DNA from: Chitinophaga pinensis
GTDB lineage: Bacteria > Bacteroidota > Bacteroidia > Flavobacteriales_D > Crocinitomicaceae
Assembly (NCBI GenBank): GCA_945863605.1
Contig: CAMAZP010000001.1
Coordinates: 256,478-320,477 of the forward strand
DNA: 64,000 bases
Direction: 5' to 3'
Each line of letters opens with the position of its first letter. The first letter of the stretch is position 1. This document shows, one piece after another, positions 49,316-58,863 of the stretch. The notes beneath the pieces were generated by a model. That model saw nothing but the letters and a program-made list of their open reading frames with translations. It was not told the DNA's origin and did not search any database. Made by a program: the position numbers and the translations under genes.

Positions 49316-49969
49316 TTATTGCTTTTTGAATTTTTGTTTTTGATTTTGGTTTTGTTTCTGTTTGAAATTCGATTTTTTACCAAATTTCTTATTGTTATTT
49401 TGTCCAATTCCCATCGAACGTAGAATTGTATTAGTATTTACTAATTCATCTGGTTTTTCAAGAATTAGCTCACCGTCTGACAATTCTTTTAAATGGCCTG
49501 CAATAACATTATTTTCAACAGCATCATTGTTGTGAGAAAGATATTGCTTTTTCATAAAATTTGCCATTGACGTTTTCAGATATTCTTTTTCGTTTGGATC
49601 TTCTGTTGACTTAGCAGTTTCAAGGATTTTTGGAGTGTATTTTCCGTAATGCCCGTATTTGATATTACTTTTTGGATATTCCATCCATTCTGGTTTTTCA
49701 TTTAAAACTTCTGGTTTCGGAATTTCGTAAGGTGTGTCAACATCTAAATCGAAATTAGCCATTACGAATAAATGCGTCCAAAGTTTATGTCTGTAATCAT
49801 CAACATCACGTAAATGTGGATTTAATTGTCCCATTACTTCAATGATTGCTTGTACTGCTCTGTTTCTCTCAGATCGATCAGCCAGTTCTTTAGCATGTGC
49901 AATCATGTTTTGCACATTTCTGCCATACTCTGGAAGAATCAGGTGATTTCTAGTAGTGTTGTATTCCAT
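49316..49969 (-). CDS. DUF4290 protein with basic low-complexity tail
   Basis: MEYNTTRNHLILPEYGRNVQNMIAHAKELADRSERNRAVQAIIEVMGQLNPHLRDVDDYRHKLWTHLF; tail FGKKSNFKQKQNQNQKQKFKKQ. Confidence 0.92.
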   Translation of the reverse strand: MEYNTTRNHLILPEYGRNVQNMIAHAKELADRSERNRAVQAIIEVMGQLNPHLRDVDDYRHKLWTHLFVMANFDLDVDTPYEIPKPEVLNEKPEWMEYPKSNIKYGHYGKYTPKILETAKSTEDPNEKEYLKTSMANFMKKQYLSHNNDAVENNVIAGHLKELSDGELILEKPDELVNTNTILRSMGIGQNNNKKFGKKSNFKQKQNQNQKQKFKKQ

Positions 49970-49970
49970 T

Positions 49971-52208
49971 TTAGTTTTCTAAATGTTTTGCTAACGCATT
50001 ATCATAAATTTCTTTTGCTTCTGATATAAAACCATAAGGTAATTCATCAACTTGCAGTTTTCCTTTGGTGACATGCCCTAGTAAGGTTAAATTTACTCCT
50101 GTTTCCACCATATATTCTAAGAATTCTTCTTCTTTTTCCTCTGTAACTGTAACTAATACCCTACCTTGACCTTCACCGAATAAAAATGCATCTTCGCGTA
50201 CTTCAGAGTCAGTTACAATATCAAATCCCAATTCTCTTGGCATTGACATTTCAACCAAAGTTACATATAATCCACCGTCGGCAACATCATGAACAGCATT
50301 TACTAAGTTATGTTCAATCAAACCTTTAACGGCATTTTGCATTTCATATTCTTTTTGCAAATCAAAATAAGGTGCTGGCGATGCTTTTATTCCGTGGTAA
50401 GTTGCTAAATATTCAGAGGATGCAATATCTTCAATATAATCTCCAATTAAGAAAATCAAGTCACCTTTTTGTTTAAAGTCTAAGGTCATTACTTTATCCT
50501 TGTTAGGTACAATTCCAATCATACCAATCGTTGGAGTAGGGAACACTGGAACTTCAACTCCGTTCATAGAAGTTTGATTGTAGAAAGAAACATTTCCACC
50601 AGTCACTGGCGTTTCAAATTTCAAACAAGCTGCTGACATTCCTTTTATTGCCCCAACGAATTGCCAATAAGATTCTGGATTGTATGGATTTCCAAAATTT
50701 AAACAGTTTGTAATTGCGCTTGGAATTCCTCCAGCACAGACTATATTTCTTGCCGCTTCAGAAACAGCAATCATTGTTCCAACTTCTGGATCAGCATTGA
50801 CATATCTAGAATTACAATCAACAGTCATTGCTAGCGCTTTATTTGTCCCTTTTATATTTACAACTCCTGCATCTGAAGGGCGATTCGTTGTCATATTTTT
50901 TGTTCCAACCATTGAATCATATTGCTCATACACCCAACGTTTTGATGCAATGTTTGGAAACCCTAACAACTTAAATCCAACTTCTTTTAAATTCTCAGGC
51001 ATTTTAACAGAATCAATTGAGAACTTCTTAAATTCTTGGTAATAAGCTGGTTCTTTGTATTCTCGTTTATATTGTGGTGCACCACCTCCAAGAACTAACG
51101 ACTGACAAGGCAAATCTCCAACCATTTCGCCATTCATAAAATAACGTACGCGATCAGAATCAGTCACTACACCGATTTCCGCAGCGTGTAAATCCCATTT
51201 GTCAAAAATATCTTTCACTAAAGATTCTTTTCCTTTTTCAACAACGACCAACATTCTTTCTTGTGATTCGGAAAGTAAAATCTCGTAAGGTAACATATTG
51301 TCTTGTCGTGTTGGAACTTTGTCTAAATGAATATCCATTCCTACATTTCCAGCTGCGCTCATTTCATTTGTAGAACAAGTAATTCCGGCCGCTCCCATAT
51401 CTTGCATACCACGAATACAATCCGTTCCTGCCAATTCCATAGTTGCTTCTAAAAGCAATTTCTCCATAAACGGATCTCCAACTTGAACTGAAGGTAAGTC
51501 ATTTACCGAATCTTCAGTAATATCTTTAGACGCGAAGGCAGCTCCTGCGATTCCGTCTTTACCAGTTGCAGAACCTACTATAAATACTGGATTACCTGGA
51601 CCTTTTGCTGTTGCAGAAATCATTTTTTTGGTATCAATAATTCCGGCAGAAAAAGCATTTACTAACGGATTCGTGTTGTAAGAATCATCAAAAAACACCT
51701 CACCGCCAACTATTGGAATACCAAAAGCGTTTCCATAATCGCCAATTCCTTTTGTAACACCTTTCACAAGCCATTTTGTACGAGCTAAATCAATGTTTCC
51801 AAAACGCAATGAATTCAGCTGAGCTATAGGACGTGCACCCATTGTGAAAATGTCGCGATTGATACCTCCAACTCCAGTCGCAGCACCTTGATAAGGTTCT
51901 AAAGCACTAGGATGATTGTGCGATTCAATTTTGAAAACACAACCCAAACCGTCCCCAATATCAACTAGTCCAGCATTTTCTTCACCTGCTTTAACCAACA
52001 TGTGAGGACCCTCTTTAGGTAAAGTTTTTAACCATAAAATAGAATTTTTGTAAGAACAATGTTCCGACCACATTACTGAATAAACAGCTGTTTCCGTAAA
52101 ATTTGGGGTTCTACCTAAAATTTCTTTAATCATTTCAAACTCGTCTGCTCTTAGTCCTAAATCAATTGCCTGCTCGAGTGTTGCTTCTTTTTGAAGTGTG
52201 CTTTCCAT
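49971..52208 (-). CDS. purL: Phosphoribosylformylglycinamidine synthase, small-type PurL
   Basis: [44 protein letters not shown], ~745 aa without PurQ domain. Start MESTLQKE at 52208 likely. Confidence 0.96.
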   Translation of the reverse strand: MESTLQKEATLEQAIDLGLRADEFEMIKEILGRTPNFTETAVYSVMWSEHCSYKNSILWLKTLPKEGPHMLVKAGEENAGLVDIGDGLGCVFKIESHNHPSALEPYQGAATGVGGINRDIFTMGARPIAQLNSLRFGNIDLARTKWLVKGVTKGIGDYGNAFGIPIVGGEVFFDDSYNTNPLVNAFSAGIIDTKKMISATAKGPGNPVFIVGSATGKDGIAGAAFASKDITEDSVNDLPSVQVGDPFMEKLLLEATMELAGTDCIRGMQDMGAAGITCSTNEMSAAGNVGMDIHLDKVPTRQDNMLPYEILLSESQERMLVVVEKGKESLVKDIFDKWDLHAAEIGVVTDSDRVRYFMNGEMVGDLPCQSLVLGGGAPQYKREYKEPAYYQEFKKFSIDSVKMPENLKEVGFKLLGFPNIASKRWVYEQYDSMVGTKNMTTNRPSDAGVVNIKGTNKALAMTVDCNSRYVNADPEVGTMIAVSEAARNIVCAGGIPSAITNCLNFGNPYNPESYWQFVGAIKGMSAACLKFETPVTGGNVSFYNQTSMNGVEVPVFPTPTIGMIGIVPNKDKVMTLDFKQKGDLIFLIGDYIEDIASSEYLATYHGIKASPAPYFDLQKEYEMQNAVKGLIEHNLVNAVHDVADGGLYVTLVEMSMPRELGFDIVTDSEVREDAFLFGEGQGRVLVTVTEEKEEEFLEYMVETGVNLTLLGHVTKGKLQVDELPYGFISEAKEIYDNALAKHLEN

Positions 52209-52372
52209 TCTAAAATTTTTCAAAGCAAAAGTAAGCATTAATTAAAGAAATGAATAACCATGTAATTGCTATTTACACTAATTTTTTAACATTGAATGAT
52301 TGAAAAAATAGCGTGTTTTTAAGGAAAAAAATCTTGTTTTAGTTGAGGTTTATATTGCGCTATTTTTTTCAT

Positions 52373-52380
52373 TAATTTTG
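52373..52380 (+). promoter_or_regulatory. Candidate -7 element TAATTTTG for lpdA
   Basis: TAnnTTTG match 18 bp before ATG 52399. Confidence 0.35.
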
Positions 52381-52398
52381 TATCATAAAATTAAAATT

Positions 52399-53790
52399 AT
52401 GAATTACGATATTATTGTTGTTGGTAGCGGACCAGGCGGATATGTAACTGCAATACGCGCTTCTCAATTAGGATTGAAAACAGCTATTGTTGAGCGTGAA
52501 GAGCTTGGTGGTATTTGTTTAAATTGGGGTTGTATTCCAACTAAAGCATTGTTAAAATCTGCCAACGTTTTTGAATATATTTCGCATGCAGCTGATTACG
52601 GAATCACTGTAAATGGAGCAACAGCTGACTTTTCAGGAATGGTTAAAAGAAGTCGTGATGTTGCAAACGGAATGAGCAATGGTATTCAATATTTAATGAA
52701 AAAAAATAAAATTGATGTTCTCAAAGGCAATGGTGTTATCAAAGCAGGTAAAAAAGTTGTTGTAACAGATGAAGCTGGAACAACAACTGAATATACTGCT
52801 TCTAAAGGAGTTATCATTGCAACAGGAGCTCGTTCAAGAGAATTACCTAACCTACCTCAAGATGGTAAAAAAATTATTGGTTACCGTCAAGCAATGACTT
52901 TAGAAACGCAACCAAAAAGATTAGTAGTTGTTGGTTCAGGTGCTATCGGAGTTGAGTTTGCTTATTTTTACAATGCAATCGGAACAGAAGTAACAGTTGT
53001 TGAATATTTACCAAATATTGTTCCTGTAGAAGATGAGGAAGTATCAAAACAATTGGAAAAATCGTTCAAAAAATCGGGTATTAAAGTAATGACAAATGCC
53101 TCTGTTGAGTCGGTTGACACAAAAGGTACAGGTTGTGTGGTTACTATTAAAACTGCAAAAGGAGAAGAGAAAATAGAATGTGATGTTGTTCTTTCTGCTG
53201 TTGGAATTCAAGCAAACCTTGAAAATATTGGTTTAGAAGAAGTAGGAATTGTAGTAGATAAAGGTCGTATTTTAGTGAACGATTACTACCAAACAAATAT
53301 TCCTGGTTTCTATGCAATCGGAGATGTTGTTCCGGGTCCTGCCTTGGCACACGTTGCATCAGCAGAGGGGATTATTTGTGTAGAAAAAATTGCTGGTCAC
53401 CATCCAGAGCCATTGAATTATGGTAATATTCCTGGTTGTACGTATTGTTCGCCTGAGGTTGCATCTGTTGGAATGACAGAAAAAGCGGCTAAAGAAGCTG
53501 GTTATGAAATTAAAGTTGGAAAATTCCCATTTTCTGCTTCAGGTAAAGCGAGCGCAGCTGGTGCAAAAGATGGTTTTGTTAAGTTAATTTTCGATGCGAA
53601 ATACGGTGAACTTTTAGGAGGACACATGATTGGTGCAAATGTTACAGAAATGGTGGCAGAATTAGTTGCAGTTCGAAAACTAGAGACAACAGGTGAAGAA
53701 TTGATTAAAACGGTCCATCCACATCCTACAATGTCAGAAGCAATTATGGAAGCAGCAGCAGCAGCTTATGGTGAAGTAATTCACTTGTAA
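52399..53790 (+). CDS. lpdA: Dihydrolipoyl dehydrogenase
   Basis: DIIVVGSGPGGYVTAIRASQLGLKTAIVEREELGGICLNWGCIPTKALL; C-terminal HPHPTMSEAIMEAAA. Confidence 0.97.
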   Translation: MNYDIIVVGSGPGGYVTAIRASQLGLKTAIVEREELGGICLNWGCIPTKALLKSANVFEYISHAADYGITVNGATADFSGMVKRSRDVANGMSNGIQYLMKKNKIDVLKGNGVIKAGKKVVVTDEAGTTTEYTASKGVIIATGARSRELPNLPQDGKKIIGYRQAMTLETQPKRLVVVGSGAIGVEFAYFYNAIGTEVTVVEYLPNIVPVEDEEVSKQLEKSFKKSGIKVMTNASVESVDTKGTGCVVTIKTAKGEEKIECDVVLSAVGIQANLENIGLEEVGIVVDKGRILVNDYYQTNIPGFYAIGDVVPGPALAHVASAEGIICVEKIAGHHPEPLNYGNIPGCTYCSPEVASVGMTEKAAKEAGYEIKVGKFPFSASGKASAAGAKDGFVKLIFDAKYGELLGGHMIGANVTEMVAELVAVRKLETTGEELIKTVHPHPTMSEAIMEAAAAAYGEVIHL

Positions 53791-53827
53791 AATCAAATAA
53801 AATCGTAGGTTTTTCCTGTAAGTAAAT

Positions 53828-53870
53828 AAAACAAAGAAGGAGATCGAAAGGCCTCCTTCTTTGTTTTATT
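53828..53870. terminator. Apparent bidirectional terminator between lpdA and the polysaccharide cluster
   Basis: AAAACAAAGAAGGAG-loop-CTCCTTCTTTGTTTT with flanking A and T runs. Confidence 0.8.
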
Positions 53871-53895
53871 AAATTGCTTTAAAGTAGTTTTAAAC

Positions 53896-54654
53896 TTATT
53901 TTCTTATTGAAATCAAAAGTCTTTTCACCAAATTTTTAACATTTTGATTGAATAATTCAATAAACCATTTTATAAAATGATTATTCCATCTTTGTGGGTG
54001 AAACGTAAACATGATTTGATTTGGTAATTTATTTTGATTGAATGCTGTTATAATTTCATTAGTTTCGGTAAACTTTTGAGTAAATGATGAATTTACTTTA
54101 TCTCTCACACTAAATTTTTCACTATTCCAGGTTCTTCCCGTATCAGTTAAATAAAAAACTTTATCGAAATCTGTATCAAAATAGGGTTCAGCAATAATCC
54201 CAAGTAATTTATAATCATTTGTTTTCCATAAATCTTTATTATCGTATTTAGATAAAGGACTTCCATGCATACAAATCGTTGAAACAGGGGCAAGTTTTCT
54301 TAGTAGCTCTAAGTTTTTAGTAAAATCTTTGATGGCTAAATTTAGATTTCCATTAGTAGTTGTTATATTTTCATAATGATAGCCGATTTCGTGACCTAAA
54401 GAACTAATTTTTTTTATGATTGTATCGTCCCAACTTACTTTAACTGCTCGAAAATAATATACACCTTTTATTCCTAATTCTGCTTGTATTTCTGCAAAAC
54501 ACAATGAATTTTCGGGATTTAAATCAACATCATGACGTAAGATTATTACTTTATTCTTTGGTTGAATTATGAAATCGTTGTAGGTCTGAAATTCATACCC
54601 TGCATTTTTCATTGAGAGAAGTAATGATTTATATTTATGAACTGTAAAATCCAT
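53896..54654 (-). CDS. Polysaccharide deacetylase-like protein
   Basis: KVIILRHDVDLNPENSLCFAEIQAELGIKGVYYFR (RHDVD motif), LGHEIGYHYE, CMHGSPLS, FTFHPQRW. Confidence 0.75.
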   Translation of the reverse strand: MDFTVHKYKSLLLSMKNAGYEFQTYNDFIIQPKNKVIILRHDVDLNPENSLCFAEIQAELGIKGVYYFRAVKVSWDDTIIKKISSLGHEIGYHYENITTTNGNLNLAIKDFTKNLELLRKLAPVSTICMHGSPLSKYDNKDLWKTNDYKLLGIIAEPYFDTDFDKVFYLTDTGRTWNSEKFSVRDKVNSSFTQKFTETNEIITAFNQNKLPNQIMFTFHPQRWNNHFIKWFIELFNQNVKNLVKRLLISIRK

Positions 54655-55736
54655 TATTTAAATTTGTTTTGAAAAGTAATATCTTGTGCAATTATTTGTT
54701 TTGATTTTGGAAATTCTTCAATGTACCATGTCAAGAAACTGGAAGCATCGATTTTATCGGCGAAATAAGTAGCTAATTTAATTTGCATAGTTGATTTTAA
54801 ATTGGGGTTGCTCAATAATTCTACGCCTTTTTCAATTGCTTTTACTTGATCCTCAACGTTACTTTTATAAGAATAGAATAGTTCATATTTCATTAAATCC
54901 AAAGCATTACCCGACCAGTTATCGTTCAAGAAAATTGCAGGAGTGCCCAAAACAGAACTTTCAGCTGCCATGGATGCTCCTTCTCCAAAGAAAAGCGATG
55001 AATGATAAAGTGCATCGTGCATTTTATCAAAAGGGATTTTTATACGATGCTTTTCAATTTCTTCAGGCAAGCTTCCTTCAGCAGAAATGAAGACCTTTGC
55101 ATATTTGGAGAATTCTTTAACGGCTTTAACTTTGTTATCATCATTAAAACCATGTAATCCTTTATCATGATAGGCTTCCCAACTTACAAATCTTAAAATT
55201 ACAAACTTTTCATCTTTTGAAATTTTCAAGTAATCGTAAATGGAATCGTTTGGACGAAAGTGATTTGGATGTAAGTAAAACAACTCAATATTACTGTTAA
55301 TTCGAACCTGGTCTTTCCGCAAATCTCTTTTAAAAGTGGTAGACGTAATTAAAGAATCTAAGAACTTAGTAAATATTGAGTCATAAATCCCAGAAATTTC
55401 AGTATCGGCGAGTGCAATATGTCTTTTTCCTAAAAGTTTTCCTGCAATAGCTGCAAAAGGTGAAACACGGGAAACAATAAAATCAACTTTTTCTTTTCGA
55501 ATAATTTTAAATATGATAGCGGAGTTAACGAAAAGAGTATTTAACTTAGAGATAAATCCTTTCGTTGGTCGAGTAATTTCGTAAGCTTTAATTCCATATA
55601 AATCTAACAATTCAAAACTTATATCTTTTTTACTTGAAACCCAAACTACCTTATGACCTTTAGCTTCGAGTAATTGCTTTACAATTCTAAAGTTATGTAT
55701 TTGAGCTGGATGCCCTGTTACGAAAAGTACTGTCAT
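54654..55736 (-). CDS. DUF354 family (nucleotide-sugar epimerase/glycosyltransferase-like fold)
   Basis: VLFVTGHPAQIHNFRIVKQLLEAKGHKVVWVSSKKD, ALADTEIS, FFGEGASMAAESSVLGTPAIFLN. Confidence 0.85.
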   Translation of the reverse strand: MTVLFVTGHPAQIHNFRIVKQLLEAKGHKVVWVSSKKDISFELLDLYGIKAYEITRPTKGFISKLNTLFVNSAIIFKIIRKEKVDFIVSRVSPFAAIAGKLLGKRHIALADTEISGIYDSIFTKFLDSLITSTTFKRDLRKDQVRINSNIELFYLHPNHFRPNDSIYDYLKISKDEKFVILRFVSWEAYHDKGLHGFNDDNKVKAVKEFSKYAKVFISAEGSLPEEIEKHRIKIPFDKMHDALYHSSLFFGEGASMAAESSVLGTPAIFLNDNWSGNALDLMKYELFYSYKSNVEDQVKAIEKGVELLSNPNLKSTMQIKLATYFADKIDASSFLTWYIEEFPKSKQIIAQDITFQNKFK

Positions 55737-56896
55737 CTGGACTTAAATATTTTAAATAGAAGAATGAAATACATGAATCCAGGTTTTTGATCTCCTTTTT
55801 GAAAAAGTGCGTTTATTTTCTTTTTAGGTATGTTTTCAAATATAGATTTTAATTTAATACGTCTCAAAAGAAGACCTTTAATTCCAAAAAATATATTCGT
55901 AATTGGATTGAACCAAATTGTACCGATTTCGTAATTTTTTAATTCTTGTATTTCAACGCCATTAACATATTCATAAGCGATTTTAGCATAATTTACACCA
56001 CAAGCTTTCGCAAGGCCAATCCAAAGCCAAGATCTCGCATTGATTTCAATTAATTTATACTTATTATCTCTTATGTCTAAAAGGTATTCTATTTCACAAA
56101 TTCCAGTATAATTGAGCGTTTTCATTAGTTTTTTTGAAGGTTGAAGCAATTCTGATTTTTCTATACTTTCTGCTAATGTTGCGGTTCCAAAACGGAGTGG
56201 GTGTTCTCGTAGTTTTATTCCAATCCAATGTGCTTTAATTTTACCTTTAATGGAAAAACAGGTAAATGAAATTGTTTTGTTTTCTTCGCTGAATGGAAGA
56301 ATTTCTTGTGTAAATGTTTCCTTCAATGGAATTTTACTTTCTAAATTTTGAAGATTATATTTAAGTTCCTCCTTTGTATTCGAGAGTAAAACTTTAGTTT
56401 TTGTTTTTTTGTAAAAACTTAACCCGTTATTTCCTTTAGTTATCAATGGGAAATTTAATTTGACTTTGTCGCAATCAGAAAGTGAATTGTAGGTTTCGTA
56501 TAACGGATAATCTACACCAATTTCATGCGCAATTTTCAATAATTCAACTTTATTATAAATTTTCAAAACTGTTTCTAAATCTTCAGTAATTAGTTTGAAA
56601 TGATGATTGAGTTTTTCTTTGTTTTTAGAGATTGAATAAACAGCATGATCATTTGATGGTAACAATAACCATTTTTGGAGATTGTGTTTTTCAGAAAATT
56701 GAATTAAAAAATCGATAAAAAGCTCATTATCGAAAGCAGGACAAATTTCAAAATTTTGACAGTATTTTGAGTAACGAGCCACACAATCAGATGTATCAAT
56801 TACCCAAACAGGAATTCCTTGTTCTCCTAGAGCGCGAACATTCGACAGACCTTGAACATGTCCTTCAATAATTATTACACCAGGTTTAGTATCCAT
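55733..56896 (-). CDS. ATP-grasp protein (COG3919/CarB-like)
   Basis: GVIIIEGHVQGLSNVRALGEQGIPVWVIDTSDCVARYSKYC, FPLITKGNNGLSFYKKT, GICEIEYLLDIRDNKYKLIEINARSWLWIGLAKACGVNY. Confidence 0.85.
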   Translation of the reverse strand: MDTKPGVIIIEGHVQGLSNVRALGEQGIPVWVIDTSDCVARYSKYCQNFEICPAFDNELFIDFLIQFSEKHNLQKWLLLPSNDHAVYSISKNKEKLNHHFKLITEDLETVLKIYNKVELLKIAHEIGVDYPLYETYNSLSDCDKVKLNFPLITKGNNGLSFYKKTKTKVLLSNTKEELKYNLQNLESKIPLKETFTQEILPFSEENKTISFTCFSIKGKIKAHWIGIKLREHPLRFGTATLAESIEKSELLQPSKKLMKTLNYTGICEIEYLLDIRDNKYKLIEINARSWLWIGLAKACGVNYAKIAYEYVNGVEIQELKNYEIGTIWFNPITNIFFGIKGLLLRRIKLKSIFENIPKKKINALFQKGDQKPGFMYFILLFKIFKSR

Positions 56897-57839
56897 AAAT
56901 TTTAATTATTCGATTTGCTATGGATTGAGCATCAAGTTGTAATTCTATGATTTTTTCTAATCCTCTCGTGTATTTATTTTCTTTGTTAAATTCCAACACT
57001 TTAAGAATGCAATCAGCAATTATTTCAGCATCGAAATTAGTTACAAAACAGCCTTCTACATTTTCTAAAAGCCATGCAATATCTCCGACATTGGTTGCTA
57101 CAATTGGGCGATTACAAGCCATGGATTCTTTAATAATGTTAGGCGAACCCTCCCATTTTGAGGTCAGTAAAATGCAGGCGGAGGATTTAATTTCCTTAAT
57201 GATTTCAGCATGTTCAATATTGTAAACAACTATTAAATCTATTGTTGGCACTACTTTTTTTACTATATCTACTGCTTTTCTGGCTAGCTCAAAATTCTTT
57301 GATTCTCTTGAAGGATCAGCCGCAAATAAGATTTTGTTTTCAATAGTTTCCTCTTGATTATAGAATTTTTGAATTTGCACGCCATTTGGAATGACTTTGA
57401 ACTTTTTTAATCCAAGGAGAATTGCCATTTGTTGACTTTTTACAATTGTCACAAACCATAAATTTTTTGAAAAATAGATCGTAAGTTTTCTTTTCCAACC
57501 CTTCATTTGGGCATCACTTCCCATGAGTGAAACTACTAATTTTGGACGGTTTTTAAAAATCAATAAAATAGCTAAACTAGTAGCAAAAGCAGTAAGTGAA
57601 TAATGTGCATGTACAATTTTAACCTTTTCTTTTTTTATTGATTTATATATAGGTATAACTGCATTTAAGTAGCCTAAAATACCCTTTTGTGAAATAATTG
57701 AATAGCTAATATTTATTCCTTTATCAATCAAACTATCTGCTTGATTTTTCACAATGACACTTGGTTTTCCTTGTGATTTATTTCCACTACAAACAAATAA
57801 TACTTTCAAACTAGCTTCTTGTTTTTTGGTAAAGTTCAA
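56886..57839 (-). CDS. Glycosyltransferase family 4-like
   Basis: KVLFVCSGNKSQGKPSVIVKNQADSL, VHAHYSLTAF, VIPNGVQIQKF, LLTSKWEGSPNIIKESMACNRPIVATNVGDIAWLL. Confidence 0.92.
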   Translation of the reverse strand: MNFTKKQEASLKVLFVCSGNKSQGKPSVIVKNQADSLIDKGINISYSIISQKGILGYLNAVIPIYKSIKKEKVKIVHAHYSLTAFATSLAILLIFKNRPKLVVSLMGSDAQMKGWKRKLTIYFSKNLWFVTIVKSQQMAILLGLKKFKVIPNGVQIQKFYNQEETIENKILFAADPSRESKNFELARKAVDIVKKVVPTIDLIVVYNIEHAEIIKEIKSSACILLTSKWEGSPNIIKESMACNRPIVATNVGDIAWLLENVEGCFVTNFDAEIIADCILKVLEFNKENKYTRGLEKIIELQLDAQSIANRIIKIYGY

Positions 57840-58863
57840 TTGCTGACTGTAATCTTAAATCGTAGGATTCATTGGTATTAAAATCACCAGCTTCAAATTT
57901 CCATCTACCATTTTCAAATAAATACCTACCAATACAATCATCTACTTTCATTTGATAAGCATCTGATTGACCGAAAATACATTGCATTTCATTCACTAGA
58001 TAACCTTTTGGGGATTCAAAAACATCAACAGCTTGAGAATAAAAATGATGTTTATCAGTGATGACTTTCACAAAGTCTAATAACGCTAAAGGTGGATTTC
58101 CATAATCTTTCAATAATGAACCACTTGTCATGTTGCCAAGCATCAGTTTTTTATGTGCGAAAAAAGAATCTCCCATCCGTACTACGCGCCATTCAAATGT
58201 ATGTGGAATATATTCTTGAAACAAAACGAAGTCTTTTTGAACATCTAGGGCCCTTGCTTTGTAAACATCAAATTTTTTAAACAAGGTTTTAGGATTAGAA
58301 AGTAAACGGATTCCTCTTTGTAATATACGCCCTTTTTTCAGATTTGGGCCGACCCTTTTTGTTGCTCCCTTACCAGAAAATGTAGATTGAATATAACTAG
58401 TTAATTCTTGTTTTGTATCAACAATAACCACCCCACTACCAGAAGCACCAATATTTGTTTTTGCTACAATAGGAAACTTAATTGTATTTGAATTTACCCA
58501 ATCTAGCGCTTCCATTTCGAAATAAAAAACAGAAGTTTTAGGATGTGGGATTTTATTCGCTTTTAACCAATAGGAAAAGTATTTTTTATTTTCATAAATC
58601 AATACTTCTTTAAGGGATGGAAAACAAAAATAGTTGGATTCATTGCACAGAATTTCCAATCGTTCATCATAAAGAATTTTGAAAGTTGAAGTTAATCCTG
58701 CGGGTTTAGTTAGTAAAATATTGGGTTTATAATTTTCTATAAGCTCAAGCCAATTTGCTTTACTCACATCAACAACTATAAATTCAAGATTTAATTTTTC
58801 ACAGGCAATTTTCCATTTCTGTTCAGATCCCTCAATTTCATTTGTTAAGATTACAAATTTCAC
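57811..58863 (-). CDS. RimK/COG0189-type ATP-grasp protein
   Basis: KFPIVAKTNIGASGSGVVIVDT, VLFQEYIPHTFEWRVVRMGDSFFAHKKLMLG, YLVNEMQCIFGQSD. Confidence 0.82.
   Translation of the reverse strand: MKFVILTNEIEGSEQKWKIACEKLNLEFIVVDVSKANWLELIENYKPNILLTKPAGLTSTFKILYDERLEILCNESNYFCFPSLKEVLIYENKKYFSYWLKANKIPHPKTSVFYFEMEALDWVNSNTIKFPIVAKTNIGASGSGVVIVDTKQELTSYIQSTFSGKGATKRVGPNLKKGRILQRGIRLLSNPKTLFKKFDVYKARALDVQKDFVLFQEYIPHTFEWRVVRMGDSFFAHKKLMLGNMTSGSLLKDYGNPPLALLDFVKVITDKHHFYSQAVDVFESPKGYLVNEMQCIFGQSDAYQMKVDDCIGRYLFENGRWKFEAGDFNTNESYDLRLQSAIELYQKTRS

Noticed and set aside
50680-51042. 120-aa plus-strand ORF antisense to purL
   Set aside because: Antisense to a high-confidence purL; no recognisable family or start context.
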